A stretch of 5,898 nt of DNA, from NCBI GenBank assembly GCA_030639105.1, contig DAOWDI010000177.1:1-5898 (forward strand), read 5' to 3'. A model generated the notes under the pieces. It saw only the letters and a program-made list of their open reading frames with translations, did not search any database and was not told the DNA's origin. How positions within the stretch are numbered: position 1 is the first letter of the stretch; each line of letters begins with the position of its first letter. Positions 1 to 5,898 of the stretch are shown here, piece by piece. A program made the translations under genes and the position numbers. Source of the stretch: Gammaproteobacteria bacterium. GTDB taxonomy: Bacteria > Pseudomonadota > Gammaproteobacteria > Ga0077536.

Positions 1-36
1 ATTCAATTCATCCCAGAAAACGCGCACAAATGCGCC

Positions 37-58
37 CGGGCCGGGCCTTGCCCGCCCG
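37..58 (+). other. GC-rich hairpin upstream of aceE
   Basis: GGGC (38-41), a bulged C42 and GGGC (43-46) pair with GCCC (50-53) and GCCC (54-57) across a CTT loop, and C37-G58 closes the base. This gives about nine pairs with one bulge. No T-run follows directly; the nearest TTT is at 71-73, so it is not a canonical intrinsic terminator. It could be the end of an upstream transcript or a chance fold in GC-rich DNA. The pairing is directly visible; the role is inferred. Confidence 0.4.
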
Positions 59-76
59 ATGGCCCGCCTGTTTAAC
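48..76 (+). promoter_or_regulatory. possible sigma-70 type promoter for aceEF
   Basis: TTGCCC (48-53) and TTTAAC (71-76) are separated by 17 bases. Each matches four of six consensus positions. Transcription would begin near 83-85 and leave a leader of about 150 bases before aceE. This is the best-spaced pair I found in the 233-base leader, but matches of this quality also arise by chance. The -35 box overlaps the GC-rich hairpin at 37-58. The rest of the leader shows no gene and no RNA family I recognise. Confidence 0.25.
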
Positions 77-233
77 CTGTATCCAACAGGGATCGCCCCG
101 CCGTAGGGATTCGCACAAGAAATGTACCGGCAGGGAGCATAAGATAGGACTGGCGGATACATCGTGCGCGATCCGCTAAACTTGGGAATACACGTTATTA
201 AAGACCAATGTACCGATAGCATTAGCAACTACG

Positions 234-2882
234 ATGTCCAGCCCCGCAGATATAGACCCCCAGGAAACCAACGAATGGCTTGGAGCGCTGGAGTCTCTTA
301 TTGAGGCTGAAGGTCTGGACCGAGCCCACTATCTGTTGGAACGTCTGATTGACAAGGCACGGCGCTCTGGGGCCTATCTGCCCTATTCCGCTAACACCGC
401 CTACATCAATACAATCCCGCCGCACAAGGAGCGCTACACCCCAGGGGATCCGGCACTCGAATGGCGTATCCGATCGATCAACCGCTGGAATGCCATGGCC
501 ATGGTGGTCAAGGCAAATCGGAAAGATGCGGGACTCGGCGGCCATATTGCCAGTTACGCATCTGCGGCGACCTTATACGAAATCGGATACAACCATTTCT
601 TCCATGCGCCGAGTGACGACCACGGCGGTGACCTGGTATTTTTCCAAGGACATTGTGCGCCGGGGATCTACGCCCGAGCCTACTTGCTCGGGCTGATTTC
701 GGAGGAAGAACTCAATAATTTTCGGCACGATATCGATGGCAACGGGTTAACGTCCTATCCGCATCCATGGCTCATGCCCCATTTCTGGCAATTTCCCACG
801 GTTTCGATGGGGCTGGGGCCGATCATGGCGATTTACCAGGCGCACTTCATGCGCTACCTGGAGAATCGCGGCCTGAGTCCTGCCCAGAATCGCAAGGTCT
901 GGGCATTTGTGGGTGACGGCGAGATGGACGAGCCGGAGGCGTTCGGCGCCGCGGCACTCGCTTCGCGCGAGAATCTGGATAATCTGGTGTTCGTCGTCAA
1001 CTGCAATCTACAGCGCCTCGATGGCCCTGTTCGTGGTAACGGAAAGATCATCCAGGAACTCGAATCGGACTTCCGGGGCGCAGGCTGGAACGTCATCAAG
1101 GTGATCTGGGGCTCTTACTGGGATCCACTGCTGGCACGGGATACCAAGGGGCTGCTGTTGCAACGAATGGAAGAAGCAGTCGACGGCGACTACCAGAGTT
1201 ACAAGGCATTTACCGGCGCATATGTTCGCGAACATTTCTTCGGCAAATATCCGGAGCTGAAAGCGCTCGTAGCCAATATGAGCGACGAAGACATCTGGCG
1301 TTTGAACCGCGGCGGCCACGACCCACATAAGGTTTTTGCCGCTTATGCACAAGCGATGGCGCATACGGGAAAGCCCACCGTCATCTTATGCAAGACCGTC
1401 AAAGGTTACGGCATGGGTGAAGCGGGGGAAGGAAAAAATATTACCCATCAGCAGAAAAAAATGGGTGAGGAGGCACTCAAGCACTTTCGCGGTCGATTCA
1501 ATATTCCAATCTCTGACGAAGCGATCGCGGATGCACCTTTCTACAAGCCTGACGATGATTCGCCGGAAATGATCTATCTGCGCGAACGTACGGAGGCAAT
1601 GGGCGGTTTTCTTCCGCACCGGCGGGATGAGGCCGACGATCTCACGATCCCGGACATCGGCATCTTCGACAACATACTGCAGGGCAGCCGGGAACGCGAG
1701 ATCTCGACGACAATGGCATTTGTGCGCTTGCTGACGGCGCTCACGCGCGATAAGGACATCGGACCAAGGATTGTCCCAATCGTGCCCGATGAAGCCCGAA
1801 CGTTCGGCATGGAGGGCATGTTTCGCCAACTCGGGATCTATTCATCCGTCGGACAACTGTACGAACCGGTCGATCATGATCAGGTTATGTACTACCGCGA
1901 AGACAAGAGCGGGCAGATCCTCGAAGAAGGGATCAATGAGGCGGGAGCGATGTGTTCCTGGATCGCAGCGGCAACCGCATACAGCAACCACAACCTGCAG
2001 ATGATACCGTTCTATATCTACTACTCGATGTTCGGTTTCCAGCGCATAGGAGACTTGGCCTGGGCGGCAGGCGATATGCAGGCGCGAGGATTTTTGCTCG
2101 GTGGTACGGCCGGGCGTACCACCCTGGCCGGCGAAGGCCTGCAGCACCAGGACGGTCACAGCCATATACTCGCATCGACGATACCGAATTGTATTTCCTA
2201 TGATCCCACTTTCGCCTATGAACTGGCGGTGATCATCCATCATGGCATGCAGCGCATGTTCGGCGCTCAGGAGAATGTTTTCTATTACATCACGGTGATG
2301 AATGAAAACTACGAACACCCCCCCCTCCCCGACGGATCGGCGGACGGTATCGTGAAAGGGATGTATTTGCTGCAGCACAATGACGGCGCGAAAGTACAAC
2401 TGCTCGGGAGCGGTTCGATATTGCGCGAAGTGATCGCAGCGGCCGGCTTACTCGAAAGCGAATTCGGGATTTCATCGAACACCTGGAGTGTGACGAGCTT
2501 CAATGAACTCCGCCGGGAAGGATTGGATTGTGAACGCTGGAACATGCTGCATCCGAACGACCCCGCACGGACCAGCTATGTCGAGACGATACTGCGGGAA
2601 CATTCGGGTCCGGTAGTTGCGGCGACCGACTATATGAAGATCTACGCCGATCAAATCCGCGAATTCATACCGCATCGCTACCGCACCCTGGGGACGGACG
2701 GCTTTGGCCGTTCCGATTCGCGCATTAATTTGCGGAAATTCTTCGAAGTAAACCGCTATTACATCTGTCTGGCGGCGCTGAAATCACTGGCCGATGAAGA
2801 CGAGATCGATAGTGGCTTGGTCGTCCAAGCCATTGCGAAATTCGGCATCGATCCAAAAAAGCCGAGCCCGGTAACGGTTTAA
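234..2882 (+). CDS. aceE: pyruvate dehydrogenase E1 component, homodimeric type
   Basis: This is the thiamine-diphosphate (ThDP) E1 enzyme of the cytoplasmic pyruvate dehydrogenase complex. It decarboxylates pyruvate and passes the acetyl group to the lipoyl arm of E2. The 882-residue product is full length for the family (E. coli AceE is about 887) and resembles E. coli AceE along its whole length. The ThDP/Mg motif begins GDGEMDE at 227 and ends at NCN 256-258; D228 and N258 correspond to E. coli D230 and N260. H405 in the mobile loop (KNITHQ), E569 in EGINE (the glutamate that activates the cofactor) and H638 in GLQHQDGHSH correspond to E. coli H407, E571 and H640. The N-terminal E2-binding segment is present (DPQETNEWLGALESLI). 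ATG 234 is the only ATG, GTG or TTG start after the in-frame stop at 177, although no good Shine-Dalgarno precedes it. aceF follows after 27 bases. No key residue is missing. Confidence 0.98.
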   Translation: MSSPADIDPQETNEWLGALESLIEAEGLDRAHYLLERLIDKARRSGAYLPYSANTAYINTIPPHKERYTPGDPALEWRIRSINRWNAMAMVVKANRKDAGLGGHIASYASAATLYEIGYNHFFHAPSDDHGGDLVFFQGHCAPGIYARAYLLGLISEEELNNFRHDIDGNGLTSYPHPWLMPHFWQFPTVSMGLGPIMAIYQAHFMRYLENRGLSPAQNRKVWAFVGDGEMDEPEAFGAAALASRENLDNLVFVVNCNLQRLDGPVRGNGKIIQELESDFRGAGWNVIKVIWGSYWDPLLARDTKGLLLQRMEEAVDGDYQSYKAFTGAYVREHFFGKYPELKALVANMSDEDIWRLNRGGHDPHKVFAAYAQAMAHTGKPTVILCKTVKGYGMGEAGEGKNITHQQKKMGEEALKHFRGRFNIPISDEAIADAPFYKPDDDSPEMIYLRERTEAMGGFLPHRRDEADDLTIPDIGIFDNILQGSREREISTTMAFVRLLTALTRDKDIGPRIVPIVPDEARTFGMEGMFRQLGIYSSVGQLYEPVDHDQVMYYREDKSGQILEEGINEAGAMCSWIAAATAYSNHNLQMIPFYIYYSMFGFQRIGDLAWAAGDMQARGFLLGGTAGRTTLAGEGLQHQDGHSHILASTIPNCISYDPTFAYELAVIIHHGMQRMFGAQENVFYYITVMNENYEHPPLPDGSADGIVKGMYLLQHNDGAKVQLLGSGSILREVIAAAGLLESEFGISSNTWSVTSFNELRREGLDCERWNMLHPNDPARTSYVETILREHSGPVVAATDYMKIYADQIREFIPHRYRTLGTDGFGRSDSRINLRKFFEVNRYYICLAALKSLADEDEIDSGLVVQAIAKFGIDPKKPSPVTV

Positions 2883-2909
2883 CATCGAGACACGCTAAAA
2901 GAAGTCAGC

Positions 2910-4307
2910 ATGAGCACTGAATTTCCGGTTGCGATTCCCGATATCGGCGACTTCGAAGATGTCGAAGTGATTGAAGTGCTGGTCGCCGTCGGTGATACAG
3001 TTGAAGAAGAAGAACCGCTAATCACCCTGGAGAGTGACAAGGCTGCGATGGACATCCCCGCGCCGCGCGCGGGGCGCGTGGCCGAGATCTTGGTTACGGT
3101 GGGCGACAAGGTTTCAGCAGGCTCGATTATTGCCACGATCGACACCGCGGAGACCAAATCGGCAACTACGGCAAAAACCACCCCATACGTCGAAACAGTA
3201 CCGTCTGAGGATACGGAACGCTCGGTGTCCGAGGGGCATCTCATCGCGACCATCGCGGCGGTTTCCGAAAATCGATCCGATGGGGAGCCCGCCGCGCGCG
3301 CGGTCGTTGGTGCCGAAGCGAACGCAGCTGTGTGCCAGGCGGCGCCCGGCGCGGAGCCAACCGTGCGGCCGGTGGCGCCTGAAGGCGCGCGGGTAGGACC
3401 CTCGAGCAGAGCCTATGCCAGCCCTAGCATCCGAAAATTCGCCCGCGAACTCGGCGTCGACCTCACCCTGGTTTCGGGCACCGGGCGCAAGGGCCGCATT
3501 ATCAAATCGGACGTCCAGGCGTTCGTAGAATCGGCTATCAGCGACAGCCGAACCTCGGCCCCCGGCGGCCTTGCATTCACCCAATCGCCAGCAGTGGATT
3601 TTTCGAAATTCGGACCGGTCGAGACGCAAGTACTCAGTAAGATAAAACGGCTGACGGGGCAAAATCTACACCGTAGCTGGATCAGCGTGCCGCACGTTAC
3701 CCAATTTGACGAAGCCGATATCACCGAACTCGAAGCCTTCAGAAAATCGAAACTCGCCGACGCACAAATACATGGTGTCAAACTCACCCTCCTTGCATTT
3801 TTGTTGAAGGCCCTCGTCGTCGTCCTGAATAAATACCCGGATTTCAACGCCTCATTGTCGGCTGATGGCGCATCAATCATCCACAAGAAGTACTTTCACA
3901 TTGGCATGGCTGTACACACTGAGCGTGGATTGGTAGTTCCGGTAATAAAAAATGCAGATCAAAAAGGACTTTATGAATTAGCCGGCGAGATCCGCGAACT
4001 GAGCGTCAAGGCGCGCAACAAACAGCTCAAACCGATGGACATGCAGGGCGGGTGCTTCACAATATCGAGCCTCGGCGGTGTCGGCGGTACGGCATTTACG
4101 CCGATCATCAATACTCCAGAAGTCGCTATCCTCGGTATTTCTCCGTCGGTGATGAAGCCGGTCTACAGCGACGGCGAATTCATCCCGCGCCTGATGCTGC
4201 CCTACGCGCTCTCTTTCGACCACCGGGTGGTCGATGGTGTTGCGGGCGCCGAATTTACTCGGCATCTCGGTGTCGTCTTGAGCGATATTCGTCATATCCT
4301 GCTGTAG
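2910..4307 (+). CDS. aceF: dihydrolipoamide acetyltransferase, E2 of pyruvate dehydrogenase
   Basis: E2 forms the core of the complex and moves the acetyl group from its lipoyl arm to CoA. Domains in the 465-residue product: one lipoyl domain (about 1-80) with the lipoylated lysine K44 in ESDKAAMDIP; a linker (about 81-167); an E1/E3-binding domain (about 169-206, starting YASPSIRKFARELGV, with GTGRKGRI at 190-197); a short linker; and the catalytic domain (about 229-465). The catalytic domain carries the C-terminal DHRVVDG motif with H438 and D442, plus FTISSLGG from 383. One lipoyl domain is fewer than the three of E. coli AceF. Residues 106-115 of the linker nearly repeat 68-77, the last strand of the lipoyl domain. 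ATG 2910 follows an AGAAG ribosome-binding site (2900-2904) at 5 bases spacing. The gene lies 27 bases after aceE and is clearly co-transcribed. No lpd gene follows. Confidence 0.97.
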   Translation: MSTEFPVAIPDIGDFEDVEVIEVLVAVGDTVEEEEPLITLESDKAAMDIPAPRAGRVAEILVTVGDKVSAGSIIATIDTAETKSATTAKTTPYVETVPSEDTERSVSEGHLIATIAAVSENRSDGEPAARAVVGAEANAAVCQAAPGAEPTVRPVAPEGARVGPSSRAYASPSIRKFARELGVDLTLVSGTGRKGRIIKSDVQAFVESAISDSRTSAPGGLAFTQSPAVDFSKFGPVETQVLSKIKRLTGQNLHRSWISVPHVTQFDEADITELEAFRKSKLADAQIHGVKLTLLAFLLKALVVVLNKYPDFNASLSADGASIIHKKYFHIGMAVHTERGLVVPVIKNADQKGLYELAGEIRELSVKARNKQLKPMDMQGGCFTISSLGGVGGTAFTPIINTPEVAILGISPSVMKPVYSDGEFIPRLMLPYALSFDHRVVDGVAGAEFTRHLGVVLSDIRHILL

Positions 4308-4386
4308 TCCTTCGCCGATTGCTGTTGGTGAAATGATCATGTGGCAAACGCCGATAGCTCGGTACTCAATTTGCCCAAAACCCATC

Positions 4387-4404
4387 GCGGTTCCGCCGAA
4401 CCGC
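4387..4404 (+). other. perfect 7-bp hairpin between aceF and argG
   Basis: GCGGTTC (4387-4393) pairs perfectly with GAACCGC (4398-4404) around a four-base CGCC loop, 80 bases after the aceF stop. No T-run follows on the plus strand, so it is not a standard intrinsic terminator. It may attenuate read-through from aceEF or protect the 3' end of that mRNA. The pairing is seen directly; the role is a guess. Confidence 0.4.
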
Positions 4405-4442
4405 AACTCGTCCTCGCCGGTGGGTGGGCAAAGACAGGCTCC

Positions 4443-4471
4443 TAGACGATCGCACCCGAGGCAGGCACAAT
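4443..4471 (+). promoter_or_regulatory. possible sigma-70 type promoter for argG
   Basis: TAGACG (4443-4448) and CACAAT (4466-4471) are 17 bases apart and match four of six consensus positions each. Transcription would start near 4478-4480, leaving a leader of about 25 bases before the argG ATG at 4505. The 197-base gap after aceF suggests that argG has its own promoter. I recognise no clear ArgR operator in the gap, which otherwise holds only the hairpin at 4387-4404. Confidence 0.3.
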
Positions 4472-4504
4472 GCGCCCTCTTTAGTCAACGTCACGCAGAG
4501 TTCA

Positions 4505-5725
4505 ATGGCCAAGGAATCTATCAATAAGGTCGTGCTCGCCTACTCCGGCGGACTCGATACTTCCGTCATTCTGAAGTGGCTGCAGGAAGAATACGATTGC
4601 GAAATCGTCACCTTTACCGCGGATATCGGGCAGGGAGAGGAACTGGAACCAGCACGCACGAAAGCGGAGCAGCTGAAAGTAAAAGAAATTTTTATCGACG
4701 ATCTCACAGAAGAGTTCGTCAGCGATTTCGTGTTTCCGATGTTCCGCGCGAATGCAATATATGAAGGCGAATATCTTCTCGGGACATCTATCGCAAGACC
4801 CCTGATCGCGAAAAGATTGGTCGAGATCGCCCGGGAAACCGGCGCGGATGCTATCGCCCACGGCGCCACGGGTAAAGGGAACGACCAGGTGTGCTTCGAG
4901 ATTGGAGCCTACGCATTAGAACCGGACATAAACATCATCGCACCCTGGCGCGAATGGGATCTCAATTCACGGGAAAAATTGTTGGCTTATGCCGAGCAAC
5001 ATTCGATCCCTATCGAATACCAATCGGGCAAGAAATCACCCTACTCGATGGACGCAAACCTGCTGCACATCTCTTATGAAGGTGGTGTTTTGGAGGATCC
5101 ATGGGAACCACCCGAGCCGTCGATGTGGCGCTGGACCACGGCGCCTGAAGCGGCATCGGATACCGCTCAGATCATAGAACTCGAATTCGAAGCGGGGGAT
5201 ATAGCGGCGATCGATGGGCAGGCGCTAACGCCGGCCGCGGTATTGGCAAGATTGAACGAGATCGGCGGTTCGCACGGTATTGGACGCTTGGATATCATCG
5301 AGAACCGGTATGTCGGCATGAAGTCACGCGGTTGTTATGAAACGCCGGGCGGCAGCATCATGCTCAAAGCGCACCGGGCCATAGAGTCACTGACGCTCGA
5401 CCGGGAGGTCGCCCATCTCAAGGACGAACTGATGCCGCGATATGCGAACCTGGTCTATAACGGCTATTGGTGGAGCCCCGAACGCGAGCTGCTGCAAACG
5501 ATGATCGACGATTCGCAGCAGCACGTTAACGGATCCGTCCGCCTATCGCTCTACAAAGGAAATATCACCATCCTCGGGCGCCGCTCACCTAAAGACAGTC
5601 TATTCTCAGGGACACTTGCGACGTTCGAAGACGACGCCGGGTCTTACAACCAAGCCGACGCGGAAGGCTTCATCAAGCTCAACGCACTACGCCTGAGAGT
5701 TGGCGCGCGGCGTATCAAGGATTAG
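4505..5725 (+). CDS. argG: argininosuccinate synthase
   Basis: ArgG joins citrulline and aspartate, using ATP, to give argininosuccinate, the penultimate step of arginine synthesis in the cytoplasm. From ATG 4505 the product is 406 residues, normal for the short ArgG family. The ATP-binding loop AYSGGLDTS is at 12-20, [11 protein letters not shown] starts at 89 (citrulline-contacting Tyr90 and Ser95 by homology), [14 protein letters not shown] contains Ser181 and Ser190, and [18 protein letters not shown] starts at 266. The [10 protein letters not shown] motif keeps the aspartate-binding T122, N126 and D127, but residue 130 is Cys (TGC, 4892-4894), where the family has a citrulline-binding Arg (human R127). 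A GTG at 4424 would add 27 residues with no family resemblance, so I reject it; at 4505 the usual N-terminus (a short lead-in to KVVLAYSGG) is obtained. The ribosome-binding site is weak (GCAGAG, 4495-4500). No other arginine gene is nearby. Confidence 0.97.
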   Translation: MAKESINKVVLAYSGGLDTSVILKWLQEEYDCEIVTFTADIGQGEELEPARTKAEQLKVKEIFIDDLTEEFVSDFVFPMFRANAIYEGEYLLGTSIARPLIAKRLVEIARETGADAIAHGATGKGNDQVCFEIGAYALEPDINIIAPWREWDLNSREKLLAYAEQHSIPIEYQSGKKSPYSMDANLLHISYEGGVLEDPWEPPEPSMWRWTTAPEAASDTAQIIELEFEAGDIAAIDGQALTPAAVLARLNEIGGSHGIGRLDIIENRYVGMKSRGCYETPGGSIMLKAHRAIESLTLDREVAHLKDELMPRYANLVYNGYWWSPERELLQTMIDDSQQHVNGSVRLSLYKGNITILGRRSPKDSLFSGTLATFEDDAGSYNQADAEGFIKLNALRLRVGARRIKD

Positions 5726-5731
5726 ATACTA

Positions 5732-5747
5732 GCCCGAAACCTCGGGC
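5732..5747 (+). other. 6-bp hairpin just after argG
   Basis: GCCCGA (5732-5737) and TCGGGC (5742-5747) form a perfect stem with an AACC loop, six bases after the argG stop. No T-run follows, so it looks like a 3'-end stabilising stem or a factor-dependent end rather than a classic intrinsic terminator. Confidence 0.35.
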
Positions 5748-5754
5748 ATAGAGC

Positions 5755-5776
5755 CAATGCATTTGATGCATTGTTT
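5755..5776 (+). terminator. weak candidate terminator after argG
   Basis: CAATGCAT (5755-5762) and ATGCATTG (5766-5773) form a perfect 8-bp stem with a TTG loop, followed by TTT (5774-5776). The stem is AT-rich and the T-run is only three bases, so termination would be weak alone. With the stem at 5732-5747 it may form a two-hairpin end for argG. A perfect TTGACA overlaps at 5775-5780 but has no convincing -10 box at the right distance. Confidence 0.3.
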
Positions 5777-5808
5777 GACAATGGCGGTACGCAATTCCCA
5801 ATATCCGC

Positions 5809-5839
5809 CGCCTAAAGGCGAGGGGTTTACGGATCCCCT
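5809..5839 (+). repeat. two small adjacent inverted repeats
   Basis: CGCCT/AGGCG (5809-5813 with 5816-5820) is directly followed by AGGGG/CCCCT (5821-5825 with 5835-5839). Each is a five-base perfect match. The second arm pair brackets the possible -35 box at 5826-5831, so it could be an operator or a chance structure. Confidence 0.25.
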
Positions 5840-5854
5840 ATCCGGAACTATAAA
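5826..5854 (+). promoter_or_regulatory. candidate promoter for a gene beyond the right edge
   Basis: TTTACG (5826-5831; four of six -35 positions) lies exactly 17 bases before TATAAA (5849-5854; five of six -10 positions). Transcription would start near 5861. An ATG ends the window at 5896-5898 but has no visible ribosome-binding site, so whether it starts a gene is unknown. This is the best promoter match in the window. Confidence 0.4.
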
Positions 5855-5898
5855 TCTATTGGACTTATCATCCCTCTCTCGTGCAACCCTACGACATG

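Noticed and set aside
197..209. Full PdhR operator upstream of aceE
   Set aside because: Only the right half (GACCAAT) is present; the left half matches poorly, so it may be chance.
1842..2399. Long minus-strand reading frame of 185 codons inside aceE
   Set aside because: It lies wholly antisense to a clearly conserved gene, and its translation shows no family features.
3114..3662. Minus-strand reading frame of 182 codons inside aceF
   Set aside because: It is antisense to the GC-rich linker-coding region, where stops are rare; the translation is Arg-rich and unrecognised.
4424..4504. N-terminal extension of argG from a GTG at 4424
   Set aside because: The 27 added residues resemble no ArgG and overlap a promoter-like pair; the family N-terminus fits ATG 4505.
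4333..4527. Small plus-strand reading frame of 64 codons between aceF and argG
   Set aside because: It runs into argG in another frame, has no recognisable domain and no convincing ribosome-binding site.
5775..5780. Perfect TTGACA as a -35 box
   Set aside because: No good -10 box lies 16-18 bases downstream; the best hexamer (CAATAT, 5799-5804) matches only three of six positions.

Overview
The window holds an ordinary stretch of a proteobacterial chromosome with three complete, same-strand housekeeping genes. They are aceE (homodimeric pyruvate dehydrogenase E1), aceF (its dihydrolipoamide acetyltransferase E2) and argG (argininosuccinate synthase). The single-chain AceE type E1, the aceE-aceF order and the close residue-by-residue match to the E. 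coli AceE catalytic sites point to a Gamma- or Betaproteobacterium. GC content is moderate (mid-50s by eye). I cannot name a genus. ArgG is the short form of about 400 residues seen in most bacteria and in humans, not the longer E. coli form, which argues against an enteric bacterium.

Layout: positions 1-233 are a non-coding leader with a GC-rich hairpin and a possible promoter. aceE (234-2882) and aceF (2910-4307) are separated by 27 bases and almost certainly form one operon. A 197-base gap (4308-4504) contains a perfect 7-bp hairpin and a weak promoter-like pair. argG follows, best started at 4505 and ending at 5725. The last 173 bases (5726-5898) are non-coding, with several short inverted repeats and a fairly good promoter-like pair that probably serves a gene beyond the window. 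No E3 (lpd) gene follows aceF here, so dihydrolipoamide dehydrogenase must come from elsewhere.

Together AceE and AceF convert pyruvate and CoA to acetyl-CoA at the entry to the TCA cycle. ArgG makes argininosuccinate from citrulline and aspartate in arginine synthesis and is probably expressed separately.

I found no mobile element, CRISPR array, tRNA, rRNA or sign of a new multi-gene system. Two points deserve a second look. ArgG has Cys130 where the family has a citrulline-binding Arg in the KGNDQVRFE motif. The AceF linker repeats the last strand of its lipoyl domain, as if a second lipoyl domain had been mostly lost.
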